Shown: in pieces, positions 22,344 to 34,026 of the stretch
How positions within the stretch are numbered: the first letter of the stretch is position 1
Layout: each line of letters starts with the position of its first letter
Source of the DNA: Flammulina velutipes
Taxonomy: Eukaryota > Basidiomycota > Agaricomycetes > Agaricales > Physalacriaceae
NCBI GenBank assembly: GCA_011800155.1
Contig: CM022375.1
Coordinates: 1,364,001-1,428,000 of the forward strand
Reading direction: 5' to 3'
DNA: 64,000 bases
Notes under the pieces: model-generated
Told to the model about the DNA's origin: nothing
The model's input: only the letters and a program-made list of their open reading frames with translations
The model's database searches: none
Translations under genes and position numbers: made by a program

Positions 22344-23720
22344 CTATGAGTCGTACTTTGGCCTGGCCGCTAAGGTTATCTTAGCACCTGGTTCCGCCCA
22401 ATCTGCCGGCGGCTTGTCTTGGTTTTCCTGTAGTGTCAATCCGATATCTTTCATCTCTGCATCCGAGAACTTGGAAACGGGACCTTGAGTGTCACGGGTG
22501 TCTATCTCGCCTTTCGGGAACTTGGAGCATGACAGGAGGTGGTAATTCTTCTGTGTCAAATACGGCGCTTTCGCTTTCGTTTCCTTCCGAAGTGCGTATT
22601 GATAGAAGCCAGAGGTAATATCTGGAATGAATGTCAGTGAACGTTCTCAGAGGTCACAATCATTATATACCTCCACCGACGGGCATCATCGGTCTAAAGT
22701 AAACTGTGAGCAAAGAATGCCAGTGAAGTCATTAGAGTGGAACTTGCCCAGCAATCATGTCATAATCCTTGTCAGTGATGGCTTTGATTCTGGCTATGGC
22801 CTCTGGAGAGATATCGACTCGATTAGGACAGTTATTATACGTGCAGAACTGTGATTCTAACGTTCAGAACTGGTACGGTGGGATTTATCGCACTTACATC
22901 TGCATATTCTTCCTCGCCCTCCCATTCTTCATACGACCTGATCTTCAAGTCCTCTCTATAACCATGTTAGAATGAAGAAAACACTACTACTGTGTAGACC
23001 TACTGGGTTCCATCCCATTCATATTCTGTGGAATGGTCATTGGGAGCAGGTACTCATCGGAAACGGAAAGTACATACCAAATACAACGGCATGTGAACCA
23101 TCTTCTCCTCTTCCATGACAACCCCACTGAGCTGCGGCTCTCAACGAGTTCGTGAGATAGAAGGCACCTATGACATTTGCAATCAGCTACTGATCATTCA
23201 GCGTAAATGAGATATTGCTAGTACCATTGGCCGATAGATCTCCTGGATTGGGGAATATCCTGACACCTTTGTATAGCGAGCCGGCAAACCTTGGTGGTGT
23301 ACCGTGGAATAGCGTGATCTTTGAACTAGGATTGGGACGGTCCCTGGTGTCGAATTCGAATGCGACCTCTCCGAATTCATCGTCATTACCACGACGGCGG
23401 TTCGCCTGCGAGAATTCAGGGAATAGCTCGAGAAATTCTTTGTCGATGTATCTATCTTGGGATCGACTGTTGGCCATACAGAACTGACAGCGCGGTTAAG
23501 TACAGCATAAAATGCATATGCACAAAGGTATACGCACGCCGTCTGCAGTCTTGACGGAGAACCCTGATTTAGTAGATTTCCAAGAACCACCACCAGAGCT
23601 CTTAGAACCTTGTGAACCGGGGGATCCAGGCCCTCCTGGGTTAGGAGCAGCACTGGCAGACATTCCAAGTACGACGGCGCCGAGCAAGAATACTCGGAAG
23701 GAAGCGCTAAAGGCAACCAT
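22344..23720 (-). CDS. Secreted ADP-ribosyltransferase-like protein 1 (DUF3990-like motifs)
   Basis: Multi-exon gene from ATG 23720. A signal peptide (MVAFSASFRVFLLGAVVLGM, ending near SASA) is followed by a Gly/Ser/Pro-rich linker. Then come RYIDKEFLELFPEF, the motif KITLFHGTPPRFAGSLYKGV, NPGDLSANG, and after an intron FYLTNSLRAAAQWGCHG, VVFG and YEWDGTQ. The C-terminal third has FCTYNNCPNRV, MMPVGGG and DTRDTQGPVSKF, ending at 22344. The LFHGT / GD / FYLT..A..W order matches the ADP-ribosyltransferase-like fold seen in DUF3990-type proteins, where the His and Tyr line the NAD pocket. The catalytic Glu could not be assigned. The intron before PMMPVGGG has a GC donor (GCAAGT). Substrate unknown; four paralogs are in this window. 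Confidence 0.72.
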
Positions 23721-23820
23721 TTTAGAGATGTATTGGAGATTCTACGACCTATGGTGGGTTAGACAGAAACAACAGGCGCGTTGTGGAAACCTGCCTGCGT
23801 AAAAGAGAAAGGGCGAACCA

Positions 23821-23843
23821 ATTGCACCGGGCAGATAATGTTC
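23821..23843 (-). promoter_or_regulatory. Shared upstream element of the transferase-like family, copy 1
   Basis: ATTGCACCGGGCAGATAATG (plus strand) lies 101-123 bp upstream of the ATG. It is followed outward by a TTTTTAAATG AT-rich box. The same element precedes the other three family members. Confidence 0.7.
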
Positions 23844-23849
23844 AGCTCA

Positions 23850-24846
23850 TTTTCACTGCGTTTTTAAATGTTCGTGGCTGGGTGAATGGATGCGATGCGT
23901 ATGTTGGTTGTAGGTATCAGCAATGCAATGACATGCTGAAGTACTGACCAGACTGACACATTGCAATGTGTTTCGCAATATTGAACACTGCCACCGACAT
24001 AACACCGCACGCCATAATTGATAGTGATGAGGCAAATGTTAATCTGGGCAAGAGCATACTCACCGATGGTACTTTAGCTGTCATTCGTAGCTCCACGCTT
24101 CCCTCGCACGATATCGGAGGTGTTTGAGATACTTATGTGTTGATACATAGCACCTACCGGCCCGATAAATTGCGCCATCGCCCGTCGCATCGTCAATAGC
24201 CAGCCACTAGCTGTCTCTACCGCACCGCCGAACGTTAATTCGTCGCAAGTATCCTTCCGGTGTTCCTGAAGATGGGACTATCTTCCTTCCGTCCATAGTA
24301 CAGGCCATAGCCCTAAGCCTGTCATACATTTGAATACAATATATCGGTCTCATCCTTCCTCAGCGAGCTCACCCGAGTCTGGCAGACGATCGTTCCGTTC
24401 ATTTACATGGCCATAGGTTGTGGACCTGCGGAGAGTTGCATGACTGAATAAACCTGGGAGGGAAGTGGGGCCAAAGGCCCGAGTTTTCATTATCTTTGAA
24501 AAAGAAAAGCCTGTCTTGATGAAGATGCTGAAATCATTGGTGGTGATGGTAAACGGTAGAGTCTGTCGGTTTGTTGTAGTTTGTAGGCATATGTAGGCGT
24601 TCATTTCCCCCCGACGGAGGTATTTCCCCATTCGGTCCGGATTAGTCGGGTTATCTAAAATTTCACACTGGGGTAACACTTTCATATTCGAATAGGGTAG
24701 ACAACTGTGAGCAAGTATGAGTATACAGAGTTCTCCAGAACGTCCATGCCGCACGGTAATTTGTGCTGCGGCATTTGCCGACATTTAGTGTTTGTATGTG
24801 TTGCCATTTTTGGACACGTTCACTTGCAACGCTCATCGTCAATGCG
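23850..24846. other. Intergenic, no gene recognised
   Basis: Contains the distal promoter of the divergent gene pair and, at 24545-24600, the most degenerate copy of the repeat also present at 16.3 and 22.2 kb. Confidence 0.4.
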
Positions 24847-26885
24847 ATGTCGGTTGCAGTACTCGAAGTAAGAACTTTGACTTTACGGTCCACGGCTACT
24901 GACTCGGAATCAATCACGCAGGAAGCGGCAAGGAATGGGGACCACGCGGCCCTTCTTCATCTTCATGCTGTCCTCATAGCCGATACCTCTTTCAGCCCTA
25001 CCCTCGACATGCTGAAAATCTTCTCTTCATTTCTCTCAAGTAAACACCGACTAGACGCCAGCAGTCATATCGCCGCGCGCACACCTTCTGTACCTTTGCT
25101 AGGCATAGACTCAATCGCCAGCGCACTTGTTGCACTCAACATCGTCGAACGGACTTTCATTAAAGCCACCTCGCTCTATGATACGCGACTGTCTGCATCC
25201 ATCACTGATCTTTCACCTGCCATTATATCCTGGTTCATCATATTACTCCCAATCACTCCAGAACTCGGTCATTCCATTGTGGCGGCCCTCGGCAACACAT
25301 TATGCCTGCTTCTCTCCGATGACACAGCTTTACCAATAATCGCGCGTAACTCAGATATACTTTCACTGTTCCCCATACTCCTCGATACCTGGATCTACCT
25401 TTCCCAACTCCGTTCCCAAACACGCGACGAACTTGCTACATACACGTACGATTGCGTAATTTGCAATCTTCTCATGATATTCCATGAAGATAGAATGCTA
25501 CAACTGGCCGATGTCGGGGCTGCCGCGATTGAAGCACGTGCTGACGACTTCAGTGCTACGCTCGCCACAGAGCTCTCGACGCTTACGGGGCGCGTAGGCC
25601 AATCCACCAAAAAAATCCCCGACCGCCACTTCTCCGCCTTGATCCTTATATTGCATTACGCTAAACGAGGTTTACCTGCTCGCCGCAGCCTCGCTCGCTC
25701 AGGCATCCTTCCAATACTCTGTCGAGCCTTCCACAATGCTGTCAGACTCGAGATAGACGTGCATGACGAGTACGAGTTTATGAAAGACATCTTCATGTTT
25801 CTTCAGCTCGGGATAGGTTCATTTCTTCCTGGCCCACCCGAAAGCAGTTATATACCTGCCCTCCGCGAGAAACTTCTGCCTAGCGTCCTCCGCATGCAAC
25901 ATTTGGTGACAAAATGGGCGACTCCTCATCTATCCAGTGATTGGCACAAGCTCTCCCAGGAGATCGAGGTTCGCTCGATCAATCTTATTGAGCAGCTGAA
26001 TGCTGCCACCGCTTTCGAGTCTTGTCGTCGCTTGTTCCAGAGCTCAATCAAGTACATCGAACTCCTCGTTGAGAGGGATGAGCTGAAGCCAAGTGGAAAT
26101 ATCTGGAACGCTTTCACGCACCTGCAGACGCATTTGGTGTTGTATGGGGCAGAGAAGCGAATTGGGAGATCTACGAAGATTTGCACCAGCCCTTCGGTAC
26201 TTCACGCGTGTTACACATGTCTTCTCATTTAACGAGTCTTCTCAGTGTGTCAAGCACATCGTTTGGACAGAGAATGACTCAATACCGATGCGAGGGCATC
26301 GCTGTAGTGGCTGCCTCCTTGCGGAATACTGTTCCCTGTCGTGCCAGAAAGTTCATTGGAAGGAAGGTGGGCATCGGGGTCAGTGTTCAAAGATCAAAAA
26401 AGCGCGTGCAGGTAGAGTGATCCCAATATTATTCCCAATATTCCTACGCCTTTGACACCTTCTCCATAGATCTTTCGAGCCTTGGGCCATACTGTCCTCG
26501 GGATATCGACTTTATCCACGCCATAGCCGAGCGGAAACTGCAAAAGGACATATTAGCCCGTGAAGAGTTCAAGAAACAGAAATGGTTGTTTAGTATCATG
26601 AATGAGGTGATTGTCGTCAACTTTACATGTATTAACCATGGCTGGCCGGACAACGACCATGATACCATGCTTGGGGTAGATTTGCTGACGTTGTTCTGGT
26701 ATGATTTCTTGGAACAAACCAGGGAGCTCCTCATAGACTTCGAACAGAAACAGTGGCTGGACCTCCTCGATCGGAAGGGCTTGCAGACTCCGTATGTCGC
26801 GATTATAGTTTGTTCGAGGTTAGTGCAGTTGACGGATTTTGAGGGTCTCAAAGCGAGAGTATATCCCGTAGGGGTATTTACTTAA
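24847..26885 (+). CDS. MYND-type zinc-finger protein
   Basis: Three exons (24847-26196, 26246-26411, 26470-26885) sum to 1932 nt, giving 643 aa. The first 445 residues are a long helical repeat-like region without recognised motifs. The zinc finger spans about 446-495: ICTSPSCVKH supplies the first Cys pair, HRCSGC the second, then EYCSLSCQKVHW and HRGQC complete the C4-C2-HC ligand pattern of MYND fingers. A C-terminal domain of about 150 aa (from DLSSLGPYCPRDIDF) follows, as in many uncharacterised agaricomycete MYND proteins. MYND fingers bind proline-rich peptides, so a protein-interaction role is likely. The start is the first ATG that gives an ordinary N-terminus. The frame is open further upstream to 24763, so extra N-terminal residues cannot be excluded. 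Confidence 0.85.
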
Positions 26886-28029
26886 ATGATTGTACGTTTT
26901 TGATTTCTTGAAATTGTACGTACCACACGCTGCAGCTTGAGACGGTCCTGTGTGGCGTGGAATGTAGTGAATATCATCGGACCCAAAGGTGTATGAACAT
27001 GTGGAAGAATCGGAAGATAGTATGTAATCTATAAGCCACCGTAGCCCAGTATCATTGTGGTGACGAGGGCCGAGAGATTGCCTAGCGCCACCTCCTGGGA
27101 CAAGTCGGGCCGAGTCCGAGACGATCAGTGAACATTGAAATATCTACACGATAGTGGTTTATTGTGTGGAAATACATGAATGTTGAACGTTGCACGTCAA
27201 CCGACCAACCTTGACGTACATACGAACGTGCCAAAGCAAAAATTAATCAGGGTCGCTCTCACTCGTTGCCGATAGGCGCCGATCTTTTGCCTTGGACTTT
27301 TACCATCACGATGGCGCACTTACGCCACCATTTGTCCTGTACCATTCTCATTTAACGACGTCACAAATGAATAATACTCACCTTGGTACCCGTCTCTGCC
27401 TCAGACAACCAAACCTGGCTTTGTTCAAGGGAAAACTCGGTCTAAAACTTCTGTCACTTTCATAGGTGCGTATCCACGCTGTCGAAACGGCACGCGATTT
27501 GACACTATTTCAGCTAACCTACAATGTAATGTCCGTCTAGACGACGAGACCGTGGAGTTGTATCAACGTACTACGCTAGCTATCAGCCTGCCAATTATCG
27601 ATTCATCGAATAATTATTGGCGGACATACACGCCCTCTCTCATTTCTGGAGTGTTACTTTCAAGAGCGCTATTGATCCTCGAGTGGCGCCACCTGTGTAA
27701 ACCTTCTTTCCCGGTTCATCCACTAGTCCACGAGAACCTGACGAATTTATCTCCTCTGATGTTTGTGAATCTAGCTAGACGTGCGCTCAAACTTCCACAG
27801 GGGACGATGGCCATCAGGGTTGTGAGAAGTGACGCTCAAGGACAATGGTGTTCACCATTGTATTGTGTCACTTTGTTTGGACAATCTTGAACATGACAAG
27901 GAGCATCAAAGGGATAGTCATGCTTCAAGTGTCGCTCTTTTATTCCCGCCAGCATTTGCCTCTCGCTGTTCTCTAAGGTTTGTCTATCCTCCCGTCGTCC
28001 TCCTTCTATTCACGGTCTATCATAGAAGC
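26886..28029. other. Intergenic, no gene recognised
   Basis: Only short frames. Position 27552 opens a plus-strand frame of 112 codons without family resemblance. Confidence 0.4.
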
Positions 28030-29568
28030 ATGCCTTCCCCTCTTCTCGATCTTCCGAATGAGCTCCAACTCGAAATTATCAAGTATGTACTTGACTCAGA
28101 AGCGACGTCTGGATCACCCAGCGGTATCCTTCATTTCGTTCTCGCATCCGTCTGTCACCACTGGAGGATTCTCGTCAACAGCACCCCGTTTTTATGGACG
28201 TCGATTGTCATCGACAAGCATTGCGTCAGCCCTAGATCAACTGCCGACGCCGAACCCAACGATATCTTCGTGCGCACCGCCATTGCGTTAGAAAATTCAG
28301 CATATCGTCCAATCGACCTCACAATTCTTCTCCCTGATTTCCCGACCCCATCCTTTTCTCTCCGGGATGCGTACGCCCTGGCGCGCCTCCTAGGTCCCGA
28401 AGCCAATCGCGTGAAGTCGATCTTCATCTCGGGGAATAACTGGGAGATGCACCTAGCCGTACTCGAAGGATTCACCATGAAAGAGATGCCTGCCCTGCGC
28501 TCGTTCTCCCACATAATGTGGCAGCATTGTGATCTTTCACAGTACGACACATTCACCCAGCTCACGCCTTGGGCTACTGCTCATTCACCAATACTCACAT
28601 GTCCTATACAAGACGCGGACAGAGCCGAGGTTAACTCGTGGGGCAGGGAAAAATACCCTCAGCTCATTCATATCCGGATCCAAGGAGCACCATACGATCT
28701 GGCGAGGCTTCCCACGTCTAACCTGCAAGAACTCACTCTTGGGAACCAACCAGGTGGCAATCGACCAAACAACGCCCTTCTCCAACAGATGTTGTCGACC
28801 TGTAGCCATACACTTCAAATTTTACATCTATCTGGCATCTTCCAGTCCGGGATGTCTCAACACAAGATCCCATGCCCCGTCAACCTTCCGAGATTGGACA
28901 CTCTCTACGTCGCGTATGATAATCCGAATGACTTAGCTCACTTCCTACCACTCATCCTCGCTCCGGGTCTGAATACGCTGTCGATCTCCGATACCTCTAA
29001 TTTGATGAATGGCACGTCGTCCTTTTCGCGTAGATCCACAGATAACATGGTCGCGGCGATGATGGCGCACCTCCCTCTAGCTCGGCTCGAGACGCTCGAG
29101 CTGGATCACATCGTCTTCTGTGACGATATCCCGACACCAATGATTTGTATGATGCAGTACAAAGGGCTCATCCCCGAACCGTATCTTCCCTTGACTTTGA
29201 GATTCTTGCGCTCCCTTTCAGTGCTTAAACACCTCGTCATACGGGCCAAGGACAACAGCTTCTCGCGCTTCCTTTTCTCCTTAAACCTTCCCGCCACACC
29301 CCGATACAATCTTGATGGTGAACTACTTTCCACGTTGGAAGGAGAACAGGTTCATCTGTCGTCGTTGGAAACGATAGAATTCGACGTTCCGAGCAGTAGC
29401 TTCGATGAAGTATATAGGTTCGTGCTATGGCGGGCGCTTAGAGCACACAATGTGAATCCACTACACATCTTGGTACCGGCTTCACTCACCCGGGAGCTTC
29501 GCCGCGAGAAGCGTCTAGAGTTTGCCAAATCAAGGGCGTCGTTATTAAAGATTGCAAGCTGCGCCTAG
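28030..29568 (+). CDS. F-box protein with leucine-rich-like C-terminal region
   Basis: Intronless, 512 aa, from ATG 28030. The N-terminus MPSPLLDLPNELQLEIIKYV and the following LASVCHHWRILVNSTPFLW form a typical fungal F-box (residues about 5-55). The remainder has irregular leucine-rich segments (for example LQELTLGN, LQILHLSG, LNTLSISD and LETLELDH) consistent with a solenoid that recognises substrates. Such proteins link substrates to the SKP1-cullin ubiquitin ligase. Agaricomycetes have hundreds of these genes and individual targets are rarely known. The gene converges on the nitronate monooxygenase gene, leaving a 119-bp gap. Start choice follows the conserved LPxE spacing; the open frame extends upstream but without a better start. 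Confidence 0.88.
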   Translation: MPSPLLDLPNELQLEIIKYVLDSEATSGSPSGILHFVLASVCHHWRILVNSTPFLWTSIVIDKHCVSPRSTADAEPNDIFVRTAIALENSAYRPIDLTILLPDFPTPSFSLRDAYALARLLGPEANRVKSIFISGNNWEMHLAVLEGFTMKEMPALRSFSHIMWQHCDLSQYDTFTQLTPWATAHSPILTCPIQDADRAEVNSWGREKYPQLIHIRIQGAPYDLARLPTSNLQELTLGNQPGGNRPNNALLQQMLSTCSHTLQILHLSGIFQSGMSQHKIPCPVNLPRLDTLYVAYDNPNDLAHFLPLILAPGLNTLSISDTSNLMNGTSSFSRRSTDNMVAAMMAHLPLARLETLELDHIVFCDDIPTPMICMMQYKGLIPEPYLPLTLRFLRSLSVLKHLVIRAKDNSFSRFLFSLNLPATPRYNLDGELLSTLEGEQVHLSSLETIEFDVPSSSFDEVYRFVLWRALRAHNVNPLHILVPASLTRELRREKRLEFAKSRASLLKIASCA

Positions 29569-29687
29569 TGCTGAGATAGCAAGTTAGTTCTGTTATATCA
29601 TTTTCGTGGACTAAATGTGGCGCATCGGGTATTATGATGTCAAATTGTGTATTTTAATTCGTCTGAGTCTTTCCAAATTTATGTTAA

Positions 29688-30901
29688 TCATTCATGAATT
29701 GACAAATACGCGCTTTGAAGGGCACGTATAGCCCCTTCATTTAACTCGTCAACGAGCTCCTTCAAACACGGTGAGTGTTGAGTGAGGAAATGTCTAAAAT
29801 CCGATACCTTCGTGCTGCAAAGCTCGGAAACCAAACCTGCTCCGACCCCAGCCCATATGACATCTCGGCTCGTTTTACCTTCATTTTTGTCCCGCGCAGC
29901 GTTGGCCAGCCTCTCTTCGATCTTGATTCCTTTCCTTTCATCCGTAATTATCTCATTCGCTATCCCTCGACCATCCACGCCTTCTGGCCAGCCCACGGTC
30001 TTGTTTATTTCGTCGAAGGCATAGCTCCTAGTGGTAGACAACAAGTCGGCTTTCAGCAAAGCCTCTTTCTTCTCAGGCGCATAGCCGGACTCGTGCGTCA
30101 TGAGAAAGCGTGTACCGACTACGGCGCCAGCTGCCCCGAGGGTGATGTATGAGGCGATCTGAGGACCAGTGGCAATTCCACCTGCTACAATAATGACGGG
30201 TCCGTCCTTGGGAATGGCTTGGGTAACAGCGATGAGCAGCTGGCTTAGATGGGGAGCAGCCGCTGAGCCGTGACCACCTGCTTCATTACCTGAATAGAAA
30301 GTCAGAGGATAGATGGATACTTCTAGCGATACACCCCCACCTTGGACAACAATCACGTCTGCTTTCCATTCATTTGTCGCCCGAAGTGCCTCCTCGACAG
30401 AATTGACCAAGACGAAGATGACAGCTTGCGGTGCTTCAGCGCGTACTTGCTCGACGTAGTTTCCTACTTTATCTCCGAATGCGAACCAGATCGCTTGGAC
30501 CTTTTGCTTCAAGACGGAAGATACCCTGGGGTCAGATTCGGACCAGTCTTTCTCCAAGATCCAGGACAAGAAACCGACGCCGACCGGAAGATGAGCATCG
30601 GGAAGAAGGCCTAGTTCAGAACGGATAACTTGGAGTTGCTCAGTCAGCTTTTCCGGAGAGAGAGCACCTAAGAGCATCAGGTTAGGCTACTAGACGCTCT
30701 AGAGAGACCTTACCAGCTCCGATGAAGCCGAACGCTCCCGCCGAAGCAGCAGATGCAAGTAGCTTTGGATGAAACACGTTCGCCATTGGAGCCACTACGA
30801 TTGGTGTCCGCACATCTACGGAATTGATTTTGACGACGGCCGAGAAGGAAAGACGCAGACGAACTAAGGAGTTTAGTCAATCGGGTGGTAAGTCGGGGCA
30901 T
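29688..30901 (-). CDS. Nitronate monooxygenase (2-nitropropane dioxygenase family)
   Basis: Four exons (30901-30865, 30815-30714, 30667-30341, 30289-29688) sum to 1068 nt, giving 355 aa. The flavin-dependent TIM barrel is recognisable. PIVVAPMAN lies near the N-terminus, GAFGFIGAG follows, and PVGVGFLSWIL forms strand 3. VIVVQGNEAGGHGS carries the GHG loop next to the catalytic His. VIIVAGGIATG and GAAGAVVGTRFLMTHES form the phosphate-binding region for FMN. The enzyme oxidises alkyl nitronates such as propionate 3-nitronate to aldehydes or acids plus nitrite, detoxifying nitro compounds. The first intron follows only 12 codons, so the exact N-terminus is the least certain part. Probably cytosolic; no targeting signal is obvious. 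Confidence 0.92.
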
Positions 30902-32542
30902 GATGGTGGTCGATGATTAAGAAACGGTAATGACCGTCGGCGCGAAACAAGTCGCGCTCAGATACTTCACGAGTCACGTAATCACTACCAAACCGAATAA
31001 GTCCGACGTTATTCAACGCCATCTTGATAAAATCCTATGGATACAATACAACGAATGTCAAAGCTACGGAATGAATATATATGAAATAAGTATATCAACG
31101 AATTGCGAAACATGGAAGAGTGAGGGTATCACTTGGCGCGTGTTCTAATAGTGGAAGGAGCAAACGGTGTAAGTAAGAGCCTTTGAGTCAGCAGAGACAC
31201 AACTCACTGCGTCAAATCGTGAGCCTCAATGCATCACGCAACTACACAGCCGGTGCCAGAGCTGGACCGTTTGAGGGAGAGCCGGAAGAGAGTCGTCGAT
31301 CTCTACAGCGAACTGTGTATTGGGTTCCGTTCCGTGATCGCGTTGAGTGGGGACGAACGATATGATTGCGAAGGTGTCCATGTCAAGAGTGGTGGGTGAG
31401 GATTGTTAGCAGGCGATGTCGATGATTAGGTGATGTCGGGGAAATTAGGTGAAGGACAAAAGCTTTGGTACGGGGACCTTTTATAGCCTGGCGAGGCGGA
31501 GGTCTTGTTTGGCGAGTTTATTGTATCTTACGGATTCAGACAGAAAGATGTCACTGCTTGATACAGAGAACAAATAGTGGCGCTTGACTGACCAGATCGG
31601 GACAATAAGAACATTGCCTACATTTGGGGATTGCGCAGTGCGCAGTGAGTCATCGAGGTGGAGAGATTGACCGAGCCCACCGAAGAACAAACCAAGTCCA
31701 AGCTGGCAATGGGCTCTGAGCCCGAGACAAGGTACGCACTATCAATGACCCATGGCCAGAACGTCGAAGGCAGTGATGAGACAAGAGAAACATGAAGAGA
31801 TATGGGAAATATTAGGTCAGAGGGGACGGTGGTCAAACACAACAAGACTCCCGGTAAACGAGTGTATCGGCGTCGCGACGCATTTAAAGTACAGAGTTAA
31901 AGATCAAGAGGCCATTGCTTGTCTCTATTTGGTTTCGAGGTCGTCGGCTTTGTAGCATCTACGCCACGACCACACTACGTTGAAGCCGTAAGATGAATCT
32001 ACCTTGAAACGTAACACTCTTGCATTCTCTTGTATCATTAAACTACTGAGACATTTTTCTCTACCATTCGTCCGCACGCCAAACCGGAATGGTCATCTTC
32101 TCATCAGGAATCGTCCAAAGGCAATCTGTACCTGATCTGTACACTTCCTGGTTGTTTATTTCCGTGTTGTTATTGCTGAAAGATTGACTTCCTTAGGAAC
32201 ACACTGCTTCTCTGTGTTACTCACCGAAACGAGATCTCACCGAAACGGCAACCGGTACTATCCTCATACAATGTACCCAATGTCAAGGATCTCTATGGAA
32301 GGAAAGGACTGTCAAGGTTCCGAGAGGGGCAGTGCTTTCCTTCCACCCGCTTATTCGAAATATCCCTGGAAATCATGGTGGGGTGTTGTTGAAGTGGTAA
32401 TTTAGACCGAAGTAAGAGCCGGTGATGGACATGACTACGGGAACATGCTTCGAGTTGGTATGCACTGCCTGGCGTAGTTAATTACCCAACTAACCTAAGT
32501 ATAAATGTCTCAGGCTAATATGTGATATCGGTATCTAACTCG
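30902..32542. other. Intergenic, no gene recognised
   Basis: Short frames on both strands (for example minus 31845-31481) do not resemble known families and lack convincing splice or start context. The last 300 bp contain the promoter of the next gene. Confidence 0.4.
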
Positions 32543-33307
32543 ATGTACCTTTCGTTCCTACAAATCCCTCTCGGCGCTGCATGCCTTCTGGCAATCTGCG
32601 CGACCGGCCATCCAGTACAAGGAACGAATATTGACATCAAAGCTCGATGGCCAGGATTCAATACTAATAAAAATCCATTGGACCTGAAGATAGAATGTGA
32701 GCAGGAAAGAGGTACCTGTCCTTGCCATTTTGATACTGACATGTCACAGATATTGATCCTCCCTCGGGCAAAGCCAGTGATCTCGTCCTTCAGATAACTC
32801 TCCAAAGTAATGTCAAGGACCTACATCTCTTAAAGGATAGGAATAGAGTCCTCTTCGACAGGGCGCCTGTGGATGCGTTGACATGGAAATCCGGACTCTA
32901 TGGTACCCCCCAATTCAAAGGGGACTCGAAGTCAGCCGGTACAGAGATCGGTAAGCTGTTTCTCCCTTCCAAAAAATCATCCTCACTAATCCTCTCATAG
33001 ATCTTATTGAGAATATTTTCACGCTGAAGAAGGACATGTCTTACAAATTTCTCTACAAGGGTTTGTCATAGTTTATAGATGGGATACAATCATTGACTGT
33101 TGCGACACAGCTGGAGACTCGTATGACTTTGCAAAGGTTGCAGCGGGGACTTATATAGCTTCCCTCAAACCACCTTGGTTTTGGGTAATGTTGGATGGCG
33201 AGAAGGTAGATAAGGTGTATGTACCTGAAGTGGAATGTCCTATACCAATTGCGATAGCTCCGAAGAAGGAAGATTCAGCAGATATCCAAGTAATGTATGT
33301 AGATTAG
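32543..33307 (+). CDS. Secreted orphan M35-prodomain-like protein 2
   Basis: Four exons (32543-32696, 32750-32950, 33001-33060, 33111-33307) sum to 612 nt, giving 203 aa, with introns at the same places and phases as in gene 1. The signal peptide begins MYLSFLQIPLGAACLLAICA, followed by TGHPV as in two sister genes. The domain shows DLVLQITLQSNVKDLHLL, FKGDS and DSYDFAKVAAGTYIAS, the same landmarks as an M35 prodomain, with no protease domain after it. The core strand TLQSNVKDL has lost the usual TN.GDED spacing, so this is the most diverged member. It ends with a short acidic tail. It is head-to-tail with a broken sister fragment and with gene 3. Confidence 0.72.
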
Positions 33308-33565
33308 TTTTAGTTAGCTATGTTTCTGATTCGTGAATGCATGTGTGGTTCAGAAGGAAGAGGCTTTGCCGGTACTAGTTCCAGCTTCGGAAAAAGGCCG
33401 TCCTCAAAAAAGATGTGTGGCGTGACCCCATCGCGGGAATTCAACTAGGGTGGTAGTACTTGTATTCTGGAAGAGTGATCGTGGTGAGAAGGGCGGCACA
33501 AACAAACGGAGCAGAGCGTAGATTTCTGGCTGTACAGAATGCCGAACGGAGAAGTATATGTGTGT

Positions 33566-33739
33566 ACAACTTCCGAAACGTTGCCGCTGGGCACTAAGTA
33601 TACAGCAGAGTTCAGACCAGCTCAATTTTGGATATCGATTGGTGGGAAGGAAGTCGAAGCCAAGTCGAATCTAGAGGGCATCATAACGCCCGTTGAGCTA
33701 GAAGGACAAAGGAACCAAGGACCGTCGGGTTCTCCATGA
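33566..33739 (+). pseudogene. 3' fragment of an M35-prodomain-like gene, frameshifted
   Basis: The sequence from ACAACTTCCGAAACG to the stop at 33737-33739 is nearly identical to the last exon of the gene at 42.2 kb (positions 42215-42390 on the minus strand). A 4-nt insertion in GGGCACTA(AGTA)TACAG breaks the frame relative to that gene. Only the last exon is readable, ending ...VELEGQRNQGPSGSP. The flanking intergenic DNA is also homologous, so this is a product of the segmental duplication described at 33.5-35.0 kb. Confidence 0.8.
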
Positions 33740-34026
33740 GGGATTACTTAACTAGAAAGAAAAGAACTCAGGCTTGGTTCAATAATTCATGCGATTTGCG
33801 TTGTGAAGCGACTCGGATCATTTCTGACTCCAAACATACATATCATCAGTATCAAGTGCCGATCCTCCCGTGTGGCGTAACCGCACCATGGCAAAACGAC
33901 TGTGGCTGTGTAAATAAATTTCCTGCCCTACTCGTATGTGTATTGATCGGAGTCCGGTAACAGAGTATGGATCTCCACGGTTTGTCACAATATATAACGA
34001 TTGCCAAAGACGTCGTCGACACTCCG

